Below are positions 52,279 through 61,438 of a stretch of DNA of 64,000 nucleotides, in pieces (positions within the stretch are counted from its first letter, which is position 1; each line of letters starts with the position of its first letter). The stretch is from positions 1 through 64,000 of the forward strand of contig JAEWOR010000033.1 of the NCBI GenBank assembly GCA_023399595.1, given 5' to 3'. Position numbers and translations under genes: made by a program. Source of the DNA: Bacteroidota bacterium (lineage in GTDB: Bacteria; Bacteroidota; Bacteroidia; Flavobacteriales; Weeksellaceae). The notes beneath the pieces were generated by a model that ran no database searches, was not told the DNA's origin, and saw nothing but the letters and a program-made list of their open reading frames with translations.

Positions 52279-53457
52279 ATGTCATATTATCCTCTTACCA
52301 GCATCCCAGATTATTTCGGAATAGATGCTTTACTTACTGAAGAACACAAACTTATACGTCAATCTGTTAGAGAATGGGTAGAAAGTTTTGTAATGCCTAA
52401 AATAGATAGAGCTGCTCAAGACCATACCGATATTCCTAACTTAATGAAAGAACTTGGAAATATTGGTGCTTTAGGTCCATACATTCCTCAGGAATATGGA
52501 GGAGCAGGTTTAGACCAAATTTCTTATGGTATTATAATGCAGGAGTTAGAAAGAGGAGATTCAGCTGTTCGTTCTGCGGCTTCTGTACAGAGTTCTTTGG
52601 TGATGTTCCCGATTAATGAATTTGGTTCCGAAGAACAAAAAAGAAAGTATCTTCCTAAACTTGCTGCAGGTGATATGATTGGTGCTTTTGGGCTAACAGA
52701 GCCTAATCATGGTTCAGATCCGGGTTCTATGGAAACTCATTTCAAAGATATGGGAGACCATTATTTGCTGAATGGTGCAAAAATGTGGATTACCAATGCT
52801 CCGCTTTGTGATATTGCCGTAGTTTGGGCTAAAAATGAAAATGGAAAAGTTCAAGGACTGATTGTAGAAAGAGGAATGGATGGTTTTACAACACCAACTA
52901 CTGAAGATAAATGGAGTTTAAGAGCTTCTAAAACGGGAGAATTAGTTTTCCAAGATGTGAAGGTTCCAAAAGAAAATCTTTTACCAAATGTAACTGGTTT
53001 AAAAGGACCTTTATCTTGTTTGAACTCTGCTCGTTACGGAATTTCTTGGGGCGTTATTGGTGCTGCAATCGACTGTTATTGCACATCTTTACAATATGCA
53101 AAAGAGAGAAATCAGTTTGGGAAACCAATTGCTTCTTACCAATTACAACAAAAGAAATTGGCTGAATTCATCACGGAGATTACAAAAGCTCAATTATTAT
53201 GTTTACAATTAGGAAACCTTAAAAATGAGCATCAAGCGAGTCCTGCGCAAATTTCTATGGCTAAAAGAAACAACGTTAAAATGGCAATAGATATCGCTAG
53301 AGAATCCCGTCAAATTCTTGGTGGAATGGGTATTATGGGAGAATTCCCGATGATGCGTCACGCTGCAAACCTAGAATCCGTAATTACTTATGAAGGAACA
53401 CATGATGTTCATTTATTAATTACAGGAAACGATATTACAGGAATTAACGCTTTCTAA
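52279..53457 (+). CDS. Acyl-CoA dehydrogenase, glutaryl-CoA dehydrogenase-like
   Basis: A 392-residue flavoprotein with ACAD motifs: IGAFGLTEPNHGSDPGSM, WITNAPLCDIAVVWA, ARYGISWGVIGAA, RNQFGKPIASYQLQQ, and the catalytic base Glu in ITYEGTHDVHLLITG. The SVQSSLVMFPIN and THDVH features are those of the glutaryl-CoA dehydrogenase group, which dehydrogenates and decarboxylates glutaryl-CoA from lysine and tryptophan breakdown. It delivers electrons to the EtfAB pair encoded at 19251-20988. Single gene with a terminator at 53477. Confidence 0.92.
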   Translation: MSYYPLTSIPDYFGIDALLTEEHKLIRQSVREWVESFVMPKIDRAAQDHTDIPNLMKELGNIGALGPYIPQEYGGAGLDQISYGIIMQELERGDSAVRSAASVQSSLVMFPINEFGSEEQKRKYLPKLAAGDMIGAFGLTEPNHGSDPGSMETHFKDMGDHYLLNGAKMWITNAPLCDIAVVWAKNENGKVQGLIVERGMDGFTTPTTEDKWSLRASKTGELVFQDVKVPKENLLPNVTGLKGPLSCLNSARYGISWGVIGAAIDCYCTSLQYAKERNQFGKPIASYQLQQKKLAEFITEITKAQLLCLQLGNLKNEHQASPAQISMAKRNNVKMAIDIARESRQILGGMGIMGEFPMMRHAANLESVITYEGTHDVHLLITGNDITGINAF

Positions 53458-53476
53458 AGTTTAATTTTTCAGATAT

Positions 53477-53512
53477 AAAAAAAGGGTTTAGATTTTTCTA
53501 ACCCCTTTTTTT
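53477..53512. terminator. Terminator between acyl-CoA dehydrogenase and multicopper oxidase genes
   Basis: A-tract plus GGGTTTAG pairs with CTAACCCC plus T-tract, with one bulged base; works for both convergent genes. Confidence 0.75.
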
Positions 53513-53544
53513 ATAGTGTGAATATTTATTTTATTAAAATTAAA

Positions 53545-56052
53545 TTAATACGTCAACATCAGTCCAGCTCCCCATCCCATTTCAGAATCGTAGTTTCCTG
53601 AAACCGAAAGCCATTTTTGAAGGATGTAACTTAAACCTGTATTAAATTCTTTGTCGGAATTCACGGAGATGCTTCCACGCAAACGTCTGGATAAAGGAAT
53701 GTCTTCTCGGCTCAATTCCATTAAAACTTTTCCATTTTGGTCAATACTTGCATCTGCAGTCACCAACCACGGTAAAACGTATTGAATACCAACGATGAAT
53801 GTATTGTTATTTTTCGGGATTGTATTTTGTCCGAACCATGTTTTTTTAGGATTTATCATCATTCCGTGATGATCCACTTCAAAATGTTTCTTTTGAGTTC
53901 GGAATCCTACGTACGGTAATGCCCATTGGAATTTTCCTAAGTATCGCCCAACTTTTATATTTCCTTCAAAGTGATTAAAATCCCAATTGGAATGGAAATT
54001 ATTGATATTGGTCCAACGCGGACCAAACATCGTCATGGTTTCTGCATGAATTCTGTTGCTCGACAAATCCAACATCGCCATAGAACTCACCATAGAATTG
54101 TCTTTAATGAAATTCTTCCAAGCCTTTTCTTTATTTGGAAGCTGTGGGTTTGGAGACGAATTTTCATAGCTGAAAACACGTCCCATTCCTGCCATCATAT
54201 GATACAAAATATGACAATGGAAAAACCAATCGCCATCTTGGTTGGCCGCAAATTCTATAGTATTGGTTTCCATGGGCATAATGTCCATTACGTTTTTCAT
54301 GGGTGCATATTCACCTTTGGAGTTCAATAATCTGAAATCGTGGCCATGTAAATGCATAGGATGTCGCATCATGGAATTGTTGTACATTTTGATGCGTAAA
54401 GCTTCTCCTTTTTTAATGAGAATTTTATCGGTTTCGGTAACGGTTTTATTGTCCAAAGTCCAGAGATAATGGCTCATATTTCCTTCTAAAGTGAATTTCA
54501 ATTCCTTTACATTTTCACTTGGAAGTTCTGTAATTTCTGGAGCTTTAAGCATATTGTAGGACAGTCGTTTAATGCTTGGTTTGTCGTTCATATTCATTTC
54601 AGAATGATTGGAATGATCCATTTCATCGGCTTTTGAGGCTTTTTCTTTGGATTTTATTCCCATCATTTCGTTCATGTGTTTTGCAGACATTTTTCTTTGA
54701 GATTCTGGAATTTCAGGATACATCACTTCGTTCATATCCATCATTTGGTTGCCCATTTCCATGTTCATGGGTTTCATATTTCCACTCATTTCCATCATGC
54801 CGTTCATCATTTTCATTCCTTCAAAAAGCATTAATCTTGGTAAATTTGGAGCTTCCTTTTTTTCACCAGAACCCAACCAAAGAGAAGCATAACCAGAACG
54901 ATCTTCAGCAGTTGCACGAAATTCAAAGCTTTTATTTTCTGGAATTGTAACTTCAATGTCGTAAGTTTCAGAAATTCCTACAATCAAACGATCTATTTCA
55001 ACGGGATTTACATCATTTCCGTCATTTCCAACGACTGTAATTTTTCCACCACCGTAATTCAACCAAAAATAGGTGGAAGAACCGCCATTGGCAACACGAA
55101 GTCGAACTTTATCTCCTGCTTTCAAATTGGAATAATCGGAGCTTGGCTGCCCATTAATCAAGAATTTCTCGTAATACACATCGCTCACATCCATGGCTTC
55201 CATACGCTTCCATTCATTGAGGAGTTTCGTTCCAAAATTTTTTGCTTTTATGGCCTCCCAATACGATTGAACTGAGTTTTTCTTCACCGCATACCAATCT
55301 GTATTTCCCATGTGCAGACGTCTCATAATGTTTTTAGGATTCTCATCACTCCATTCTCCTAATAAAACTGGGATTTCTGCGGTATAATTTTTATGAGATT
55401 CCTGACCTTCTCGTTTTTTGAAAACTAAAATTCCATTCATACCAATTTGCTCCTGAACACCTTGATGAGAATGATACCAATAGGTTCCGTTTTGCGAAAT
55501 TCTAAATTTATAAAGATGCGTTTCTCCGGGCATCACAGGTTTTGTGGTTAAATAAGGAACACCATCTTGCTCGTTGGGTAAAATAACACCATGCCAATGG
55601 AAACCTGTTTTTTCTTTCATTTGGTTATGAAGATAAATTTCTGCAGTATCGCCTTCTGTAAAGTATAAAGTGGGCGCTTGGAGTTTCCCGTTCACCGCAA
55701 TGGCACGACGGTTTTTCCCTGTGAAATTCACAATAGTATCTTTTACATATAAATCGTAACGAACGGTTTTTCCACCAAATGAAACTTTTCCGTTTTCGGA
55801 ATTTCGCTTCAGAGAAGTTTGATTTTCGGATTCGTTTTGAGTTGGATTTTCAGGTTTTTTAGACTTTGCCAGCTCTAAATTCATTCCGCATTTTGGGCAT
55901 TTTCCTGGTTTATCTGACACTACTTCTGGATGCATAGGACAAACATATTTAGTTTGCGAAACTTCGGAAGTTTTGTGTTTTGAATGTTCATTGTGCTGCG
56001 AAAATCCTACCACCGAAAACGAAAATAACAGCAATATTATCAGCTTTTTCAT
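53545..56052 (-). CDS. CopA/PcoA-type multicopper oxidase with metal-binding N-terminus and PcoB-like C-terminal barrel
   Basis: An 835-residue exported protein. After the signal peptide (LLLFSFSVVGFSQ) comes a metal-binding module YVCPMHPEVVSDKPGKCPKCGM, then three cupredoxin domains with copper ligands HWHG, YHSHQG, HPMHLHGHDF and FFHCHILYHMMAGM. A Met/His-rich insert (about 410-490, e.g. MKMMNGMMEMSGNMKPM) may hold Cu(I). The last about 175 residues (IKVGRYLGKFQWALPYVGFR, GIQYVLPWLVTADASID, ending in Tyr) look like the outer-membrane barrel of PcoB/CopB. It would oxidise Cu(I) in the periplasm or at the outer membrane. The fusion removes the need for a separate pcoB gene. Confidence 0.9.
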   Translation of the reverse strand: MKKLIILLLFSFSVVGFSQHNEHSKHKTSEVSQTKYVCPMHPEVVSDKPGKCPKCGMNLELAKSKKPENPTQNESENQTSLKRNSENGKVSFGGKTVRYDLYVKDTIVNFTGKNRRAIAVNGKLQAPTLYFTEGDTAEIYLHNQMKEKTGFHWHGVILPNEQDGVPYLTTKPVMPGETHLYKFRISQNGTYWYHSHQGVQEQIGMNGILVFKKREGQESHKNYTAEIPVLLGEWSDENPKNIMRRLHMGNTDWYAVKKNSVQSYWEAIKAKNFGTKLLNEWKRMEAMDVSDVYYEKFLINGQPSSDYSNLKAGDKVRLRVANGGSSTYFWLNYGGGKITVVGNDGNDVNPVEIDRLIVGISETYDIEVTIPENKSFEFRATAEDRSGYASLWLGSGEKKEAPNLPRLMLFEGMKMMNGMMEMSGNMKPMNMEMGNQMMDMNEVMYPEIPESQRKMSAKHMNEMMGIKSKEKASKADEMDHSNHSEMNMNDKPSIKRLSYNMLKAPEITELPSENVKELKFTLEGNMSHYLWTLDNKTVTETDKILIKKGEALRIKMYNNSMMRHPMHLHGHDFRLLNSKGEYAPMKNVMDIMPMETNTIEFAANQDGDWFFHCHILYHMMAGMGRVFSYENSSPNPQLPNKEKAWKNFIKDNSMVSSMAMLDLSSNRIHAETMTMFGPRWTNINNFHSNWDFNHFEGNIKVGRYLGKFQWALPYVGFRTQKKHFEVDHHGMMINPKKTWFGQNTIPKNNNTFIVGIQYVLPWLVTADASIDQNGKVLMELSREDIPLSRRLRGSISVNSDKEFNTGLSYILQKWLSVSGNYDSEMGWGAGLMLTY

Positions 56053-56190
56053 TGTTTAGATTTTAATTAAATTATTAAATGAAATGTTATTTAAAACTGT
56101 TGATTTCTTCTGAATAAAAAAATTATCTCTTTTAAAAGCTCAAAATTTATTAGAAAACAGAATTTTAAAACAACAATTAACAACTGATCA

Positions 56191-56667
56191 TTAGTTTTTA
56201 ATCTCAGATTTTACGTTTCCACAAGAAAGCATTTTGCTTCCGTAGAAAGGGTTCACAATTTTGTTTTCGTTGCTCAGCCAGCTTCCTTCCGCCATTGGAC
56301 AATATTGAATGTAAACCGTTTTTTCAGAAAGCTTGAATTTCTTAGTCATTTCTATCATATTATCGGAAAGATTATAGAAATATTCACGTTGTTTTGCAAT
56401 ATTTCGAGCTTCTGAAATCGCTGTGGCATCTTTTCTTAGAGAGTTGATATTGCCCTCAGAAAGTAATTTTGCATCTACCGTTCCCGCTATTTTAATGAAA
56501 TCTAAAGCTGCTTTTGAGGCTTGATTGGCGTTATCAGCAGCCAAAGAATTTTTGATATTAATATAATGCTGATAAAGTTTTGTGATGTTCGCATTGGATT
56601 TTTTCTGTGCAGAAATTGAAGTAATTGCGAATATAGAAAGTGCGAATGTTAGGATATACTTTTTCAT
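56191..56667 (-). CDS. Exported DUF3347-domain protein
   Basis: A 158-residue protein with signal peptide (LTFALSIFAITSISAQ) and a helical DUF3347 domain whose signature is YIQYCPMAEGSWLSNENKIVNPFYGSKMLSCGNV. The conserved CPMA and final Cys, with Met residues, suggest copper binding; DUF3347 often follows or is fused to CusB-type adaptors and copper proteins in Bacteroidota. It lies 138 bp upstream of the multicopper oxidase on the same strand, so it is likely part of copper handling in the periplasm. Confidence 0.88.
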   Translation of the reverse strand: MKKYILTFALSIFAITSISAQKKSNANITKLYQHYINIKNSLAADNANQASKAALDFIKIAGTVDAKLLSEGNINSLRKDATAISEARNIAKQREYFYNLSDNMIEMTKKFKLSEKTVYIQYCPMAEGSWLSNENKIVNPFYGSKMLSCGNVKSEIKN

Positions 56668-56843
56668 TGTAATTTAATTTTTAGATTCTAGAATTGGAAG
56701 TCAAGAATCAAGATTTGAATTTATATTTTTTAAAGGCTGAAGAAACGAAAGAAGTCATTTTTCGTTTTTAAAAATAAAGGATTGGTGTTATAGATGATAG
56801 TGTTTTTGAAGACAATCTACACGTATAACTTTCTCAAAATATT

Positions 56844-57221
56844 TTAAATTCTAAAATTACAATATTGGATAAAAATGGGTACAGCTCGAGATTCTGGTGG
56901 AGCTTTTATTTTTAAAGATGAAAGTTGAGTTTCTGAAAATGAAATGTTTTCTGTTACAAAATAATGCTGAATAAAATCAATGAAAACAGGTTCGAAACTT
57001 AGTTTTAATAAATTGGCTTTTTGAGATTGATCTGTTTTTAGAACTTTAAATTCGGTTTTGCAACAGTCGTTTTTTGTTTTGGTGTTGCAAATATTGCAAG
57101 TGTCACCCACCTTTTGTCCAACTGAAACCAATTCGTTCATGCAATAATGAGTGCTGAAAACCGCTCCAGACGAAAGTCCGAAGTAGAAAACAGAAAACAA
57201 TATGGCGAGGAACTTTTTCAT
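56844..57221 (-). CDS. HYC_CC_PP family exported protein
   Basis: A 125-residue protein with a signal peptide (LAILFSVFYFGLSSGAVF). It shows the family's hallmark order: STHYCMNELVSVGQ (HYC), DTCNICNTKTKNDCCKTEF (CC) and KIKAPPESRAVPIF (PP). Cys/His-rich motifs suggest metal or thiol chemistry; function is unknown. A -7 element at 57231-57238 gives a short leader and excludes an upstream TTG at 57233. It heads the run HYC_CC_PP, DUF3347, multicopper oxidase, supporting a copper role. Confidence 0.88.
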   Translation of the reverse strand: MKKFLAILFSVFYFGLSSGAVFSTHYCMNELVSVGQKVGDTCNICNTKTKNDCCKTEFKVLKTDQSQKANLLKLSFEPVFIDFIQHYFVTENISFSETQLSSLKIKAPPESRAVPIFIQYCNFRI

Positions 57222-57230
57222 TTTCAAATA

Positions 57231-57238
57231 CAAAAATA
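57231..57238 (-). promoter_or_regulatory. -7 promoter element of the HYC_CC_PP gene
   Basis: The minus strand reads TATTTTTG, matching TAnnTTTG, 9 bp before the ATG at 57221. Confidence 0.5.
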
Positions 57239-57291
57239 AAGATACAAATTATTTGTTTGTTATATTTTTATGGAGAAAAGTTATAATAAAA

Positions 57292-57314
57292 AACTCCCTA
57301 AAAAATAGGGAGTT
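57292..57314 (-). terminator. Terminator of the TonB-dependent receptor gene
   Basis: AACTCCCTA (57292-57300) pairs exactly with TAGGGAGTT (57306-57314), loop of five A; on the minus strand a T tract follows. Confidence 0.85.
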
Positions 57315-57319
57315 GAATT

Positions 57320-59518
57320 TTATTTGAATTTAAATTCTAGTTTTACATTAAAAAACCTACCTGTTAAACGAACGGGAACAGGATACATTAAATTAGAATT
57401 CGCATCTGTTATCCATTGGTTGGCTACCGTATTATTAATATTAAATGCGTTGAAAACCTGAACTCCTAAAGATAAATCTTGGAAGTTTTCTAAGAATCCT
57501 GAAGCTTTGTCTCTGCTTTTAGAATCCACAAAAACGTAAGACAAACCAATATCTACCCTTTTGTAAGCAGGTAATGTTTTTTGATACTGATAAGGATCTG
57601 TAAAGACTGGTGCTCCGTTTGGTAAGCCACTTGCGTAGGTTAACGTAAGATTCACACGCATTTGTGGAAATGCTGGCATATAATCTTGATAGAACATGGC
57701 AAACCTAAACCTTTGATCTGTTGGTCTTGGGATATCTCCTCTTCCGTCAATATTTTCGTACGCTCTAGCATAACTTGCAGAAAGCCAGGAATCAATTCCG
57801 GGAACAAATTCTCCAAATAAGCGTGTGTCTATACCGTAAGCATAACCTTTGGCGTTATTTTCTCCTGCATATCTAATTCTTACATTGTCCATATAATAAG
57901 GAATTAGATGATCCATTTTTTTGTAATAAAAGTCTGTAGTCAATTTAAACGGACGATCATACATATAAAATTCATATTCATTGGTTAATATCGCTTGAAT
58001 AGATCTTTGAGATTTTATATTTGGGTTGAAATTGCCTTCTAAATCTTTAATTTCTTTATAGAAAGGAGATTGGTAATAAATACCTCCAGAAAGTTTGAAC
58101 CACATCTCAGATTCCCAGTCTGGTTTTATAGCAAACTGAACTCTTGGTGAAAAAATAGTTTCTTTGTTGAAACTCCAATTAGAAACTCTAACCCCAGCAT
58201 TTACTAAAGCCTTACTTGCTCCCCAAAAGAATTTTTGAGAATATTGTGCGTAAGCTGAAAGTCGTGTTGGTTCAATATGGTTTCTCCCAGAAATTTGATA
58301 AAATAAATCTAAATCTCCCGTGTTCATTGTACGAGGATCTAAAACAGGTCTTGGTAAGCTATATCCCATAGAATCTACCAACTTCCATTCATTGGTGAAA
58401 TCTTTTAGATTTTCTTTTTCGTATTTAAAACCAAGTTCAATATCTGTATTTACATTAGGAGAAAATTTAGCTCTTAACTGTGTTCCATAAGTTTTTACAA
58501 ATAAATCGTTTCTTGCGCTTTCTATTTGTCCACCTACATCATAAGAAGTAACGGGATCTCCTGTAATAGGATCAAAAGATTGTAAAATATAAGCAGATGC
58601 AATGCTGTAATATTCTTTTTCACGGTTTTGATAAGCAAAACTATCTAAAGTAAATCTCCATTTATCCGAAGGTTTATAGTTAAGGGAAAAAGTTCCCATC
58701 ATATTTTTATACTTATCGTCTTCCTTACCTGCGTAAGCAACATCTAATTTTATAGGCTGTTGAAGAGATCCAAAGTCAACCGTTTTTTCCTTAGGAATCA
58801 TTTCGTAATCGTTCTTCGAATAATAACCGATGAAGGAAAGCGAAAATTTATCAGATAAATGATAATTGATATACGATTGGAAATCTAAATATTTAGGATT
58901 GAAATCTGTATTCTCTTTTAAAGTATTTAAAATAAGATTGGTATTTCTGTATCTTCCAGAAACTATGGCCGTTAATTTTTTATTAGGATTTGCAAAACCT
59001 GTAGTTAATCGTCCACCAACCAAACTCGCTTCACCCGCAAGTTCAAATTTTTCTGGTTCTCTATAATAAATATTAAGAGCTGAAGACATTTTATCTCCAT
59101 AACGAGCTTCAAAACCTCCTGCCGAGAAATTCACTGTGGAAACCATATCAGGATTAATGATACTTAAACCTTCTTGCTGAGAATTTCTAATTAAGAAAGG
59201 TCTGTAAATTTCAATATCATTAATGTAAATAAGGTTTTCATCGTAGTTTCCACCACGAACCATATATTGCGAAGAAAGTTCTGTATTGGAATTGACAGAA
59301 GGAAGCGTTTTTAAAATTCCCTCAATACCCCCAGAAATACTGGCGACATTTTGAGCATCTTTAGCAGATATTTTTACATTGGTAATATCGTTACTTCCAC
59401 GAGTAGCTCTTTTTTGGAAGATGACTTCCTCAATTTCTTTTACTTTCACGGTGTCTTTTTTGGTCTGAGCCAAAAAGAATGGTGAAATTAGGATTAATGG
59501 TAAAACAAGTTTCTTCAA
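57320..59518 (-). CDS. TonB-dependent receptor
   Basis: A 732-residue outer membrane receptor. The signal peptide (LVLPLILISPFFLAQ) is followed by a plug domain with IEEVIFQKRATRGSND, SGGIEGILKTLPSVNS, QYMVRGGNYDENLIYINDIEIYRPF and VNFSAGGFEARYGDKMSS; the barrel ends with VKLEFKFK. There is no N-terminal carboxypeptidase-like repeat and no SusD partner, so it is not a SusC type. The substrate is unknown; position upstream of the copper set might suggest metal uptake, but it has its own terminator at 57292. Confidence 0.93.
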   Translation of the reverse strand: MKKLVLPLILISPFFLAQTKKDTVKVKEIEEVIFQKRATRGSNDITNVKISAKDAQNVASISGGIEGILKTLPSVNSNTELSSQYMVRGGNYDENLIYINDIEIYRPFLIRNSQQEGLSIINPDMVSTVNFSAGGFEARYGDKMSSALNIYYREPEKFELAGEASLVGGRLTTGFANPNKKLTAIVSGRYRNTNLILNTLKENTDFNPKYLDFQSYINYHLSDKFSLSFIGYYSKNDYEMIPKEKTVDFGSLQQPIKLDVAYAGKEDDKYKNMMGTFSLNYKPSDKWRFTLDSFAYQNREKEYYSIASAYILQSFDPITGDPVTSYDVGGQIESARNDLFVKTYGTQLRAKFSPNVNTDIELGFKYEKENLKDFTNEWKLVDSMGYSLPRPVLDPRTMNTGDLDLFYQISGRNHIEPTRLSAYAQYSQKFFWGASKALVNAGVRVSNWSFNKETIFSPRVQFAIKPDWESEMWFKLSGGIYYQSPFYKEIKDLEGNFNPNIKSQRSIQAILTNEYEFYMYDRPFKLTTDFYYKKMDHLIPYYMDNVRIRYAGENNAKGYAYGIDTRLFGEFVPGIDSWLSASYARAYENIDGRGDIPRPTDQRFRFAMFYQDYMPAFPQMRVNLTLTYASGLPNGAPVFTDPYQYQKTLPAYKRVDIGLSYVFVDSKSRDKASGFLENFQDLSLGVQVFNAFNINNTVANQWITDANSNLMYPVPVRLTGRFFNVKLEFKFK

Positions 59519-59561
59519 GAGAAAGATTTTAGAATTTTCTAAATTAAGAATTTTTTAACAA

Positions 59562-60371
59562 TTACAAAATGGCTTCACGAATTCTTGTCAATTTTTGTAA
59601 TAAATCTTCCAAACGATCAAGTCTTAACATATTAGCTCCGTCTGACAATGCTGTTTCTGGTGTGGGATGGGTTTCTATAAAAAGTCCGTCACAACCAGTA
59701 GCAATTCCTGCTTTTGCAATAGTTTCTATAAGATCTGGTCTTCCTCCCGTAACTCCGGAACTTTGGTTAGGCTGTTGCAGAGAATGGGTTACATCTAAAA
59801 TAACGGGTGCAAATTCCTGCATTGTAGGGATTCCTCTGAAGTCTACTATTAAATCTGTATATCCAAAAGAGTTTCCTCTTTCAATAATAGCTACTTTTTC
59901 GTTATTAGAATCGGTGATTTTTTGAACAGCAAATTTCATGGCTTCAGGAGAAAGAAATTGTCCTTTTTTTAGGGTAACTACTTTTCCTGTATTGGCTGCA
60001 GCCACCAATAAATCGGTTTGACGAACCAAAAATGCTGGAATTTGCAATACATCTACATATTCTGCAGCTAAAGCCGCATGTTCATTCTCATGAATGTCTG
60101 TAGTAGTAGGAATATTGAATGTTTCCCCCACTTTTCTAAGGATTTTTAAAGATTTTTCTTCTCCAATGGAAGTAAATGAGTCTACTCTACTTCTATTCGC
60201 TTTTTTAAAACTGCCTTTAAAAATATAAGGAATTTTATATTTATCAGTAATTTTTATTACTTTTTCGGCAATATGTAAAGCCATATCCTCGCCTTCAATA
60301 ATGCATGGACCAGCGATTAAAAAAAAGTTTTTGGAATCTTTGTGGGAAATATTATCTAAGTATTGTATCAT
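59562..60371 (-). CDS. kdsA: 3-deoxy-8-phosphooctulonate synthase (KDO-8-P synthase)
   Basis: A 269-residue aldolase-family enzyme: FFLIAGPCIIEGEDMAL, PYIFKGSFKKANRSRVDSF, TTDIHENEHAALAAEYVDVLQIPAFL, KKGQFLSPEAMKFAV, GNSFGYTDLIVDFRGIP, DVTHSLQQPNQSSGVTGGRPD and GCDGLFIETHPTPETALSDGANML. It condenses PEP with arabinose-5-phosphate to give KDO-8-P for lipopolysaccharide inner core. The asparagine/cysteine position characteristic of metal dependence was not resolved. It lies 43 bp upstream of the TonB receptor gene. Confidence 0.95.
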   Translation of the reverse strand: MIQYLDNISHKDSKNFFLIAGPCIIEGEDMALHIAEKVIKITDKYKIPYIFKGSFKKANRSRVDSFTSIGEEKSLKILRKVGETFNIPTTTDIHENEHAALAAEYVDVLQIPAFLVRQTDLLVAAANTGKVVTLKKGQFLSPEAMKFAVQKITDSNNEKVAIIERGNSFGYTDLIVDFRGIPTMQEFAPVILDVTHSLQQPNQSSGVTGGRPDLIETIAKAGIATGCDGLFIETHPTPETALSDGANMLRLDRLEDLLQKLTRIREAIL

Positions 60372-60568
60372 TTTCTATTTTCAAAAAATTGTTATGTAAA
60401 AATACGCAGAAAGTTTGGGTTTTGAAAATATTTGATAAGTAGGTTTGGGAATTGAAGTTGGTGAAAATTCTTTCTGAAAAATAGAATGATTTTATTTGAT
60501 AACTATTGGTTAAATAATTATTGTCGCTATTGATAAACCTTACATTAATTACGATTAGAGTTCAAAAT

Positions 60569-61438
60569 CTATTGAAATCTTTTTTGTTTTTCTTTAATAA
60601 TGTTTTCTAACAGATTGATATTTCTTTGGTATTTCAAAATGTCAACTTCTGATTTTAATTTTATTAACCATTTATTAGCCATATCTAAATTATCATAATG
60701 CGCACTAGAAGCAATAGTATTGATGATAGCTTCAGCTTTGTCGCGTTCGGAAGTAAATTTGGGCAAATCTTGCGTTAAATAAGTATCTAGCTCTTTTAAT
60801 TTATTCTGATTGGCCAACGCAAAAACATATTCTTTTCTTACAAGGTCTGAACTCTTATTATTTTGAATGGCTTCCGAAGCAATTCTTTCAGCTTTTGAGA
60901 ATTCTTTTAAAGCGTTGTAGGAAAATGCCAATTCAAAATACAAGCTAGTTGTTTTAAAATTATTTTTATACAACTGAAGCAGTTTAGGGAGTGCTAATTC
61001 TGGAGATTGCAGTCCATTCATTTTGCTTGCTCTATTCAATATTTTTTCGTTTTCGGGAGATTTACTTTTATAGTTTTTAAGCCATTCGGGGGAAGGTTCT
61101 AAATTGAGTTTTCTAATAACATCCTTATTCAATTTTGCCATTTTCAAATTGAGGTTTCCAATGCGAGCAATGTTCATGGAATATGAATTGGCTTCATTAT
61201 TAATAATTTTCAATTTGTTATCTTCTACAATAATATTTCCCAAACTTCGAAATGAATAACCTGCATATTCATCAAAATATACAAATCCAAAGGGGTATTT
61301 TGTTTCCCCTTCCTTATTAGAAAAAACTACATAAGAATCTTCCGCATCGGGAACATTCGTCACAAATTCAAACTTCTGCATTTGAGCCTGAAAATGGGCC
61401 GCAACAAAAATGGAAGTTATTAATAGAATTTTTTTCAT
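60569..61438 (-). CDS. Exported protein of unknown function with helical repeat region
   Basis: A 289-residue protein with signal peptide (ILLITSIFVAAHFQAQ). The first part, including VTNVPDAEDSYVVFSNKEG, looks beta-rich; residues about 135-280 are helical with TPR-like spacing (LYFELAFSYNALKEFSKAERIASEAI, YVFALANQNKLKELDTYL). I know no family with this name. Its ATG overlaps the stop of the upstream DUF1697 gene (ATGA), so the two are translationally coupled. Confidence 0.6.
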   Translation of the reverse strand: MKKILLITSIFVAAHFQAQMQKFEFVTNVPDAEDSYVVFSNKEGETKYPFGFVYFDEYAGYSFRSLGNIIVEDNKLKIINNEANSYSMNIARIGNLNLKMAKLNKDVIRKLNLEPSPEWLKNYKSKSPENEKILNRASKMNGLQSPELALPKLLQLYKNNFKTTSLYFELAFSYNALKEFSKAERIASEAIQNNKSSDLVRKEYVFALANQNKLKELDTYLTQDLPKFTSERDKAEAIINTIASSAHYDNLDMANKWLIKLKSEVDILKYQRNINLLENIIKEKQKRFQ

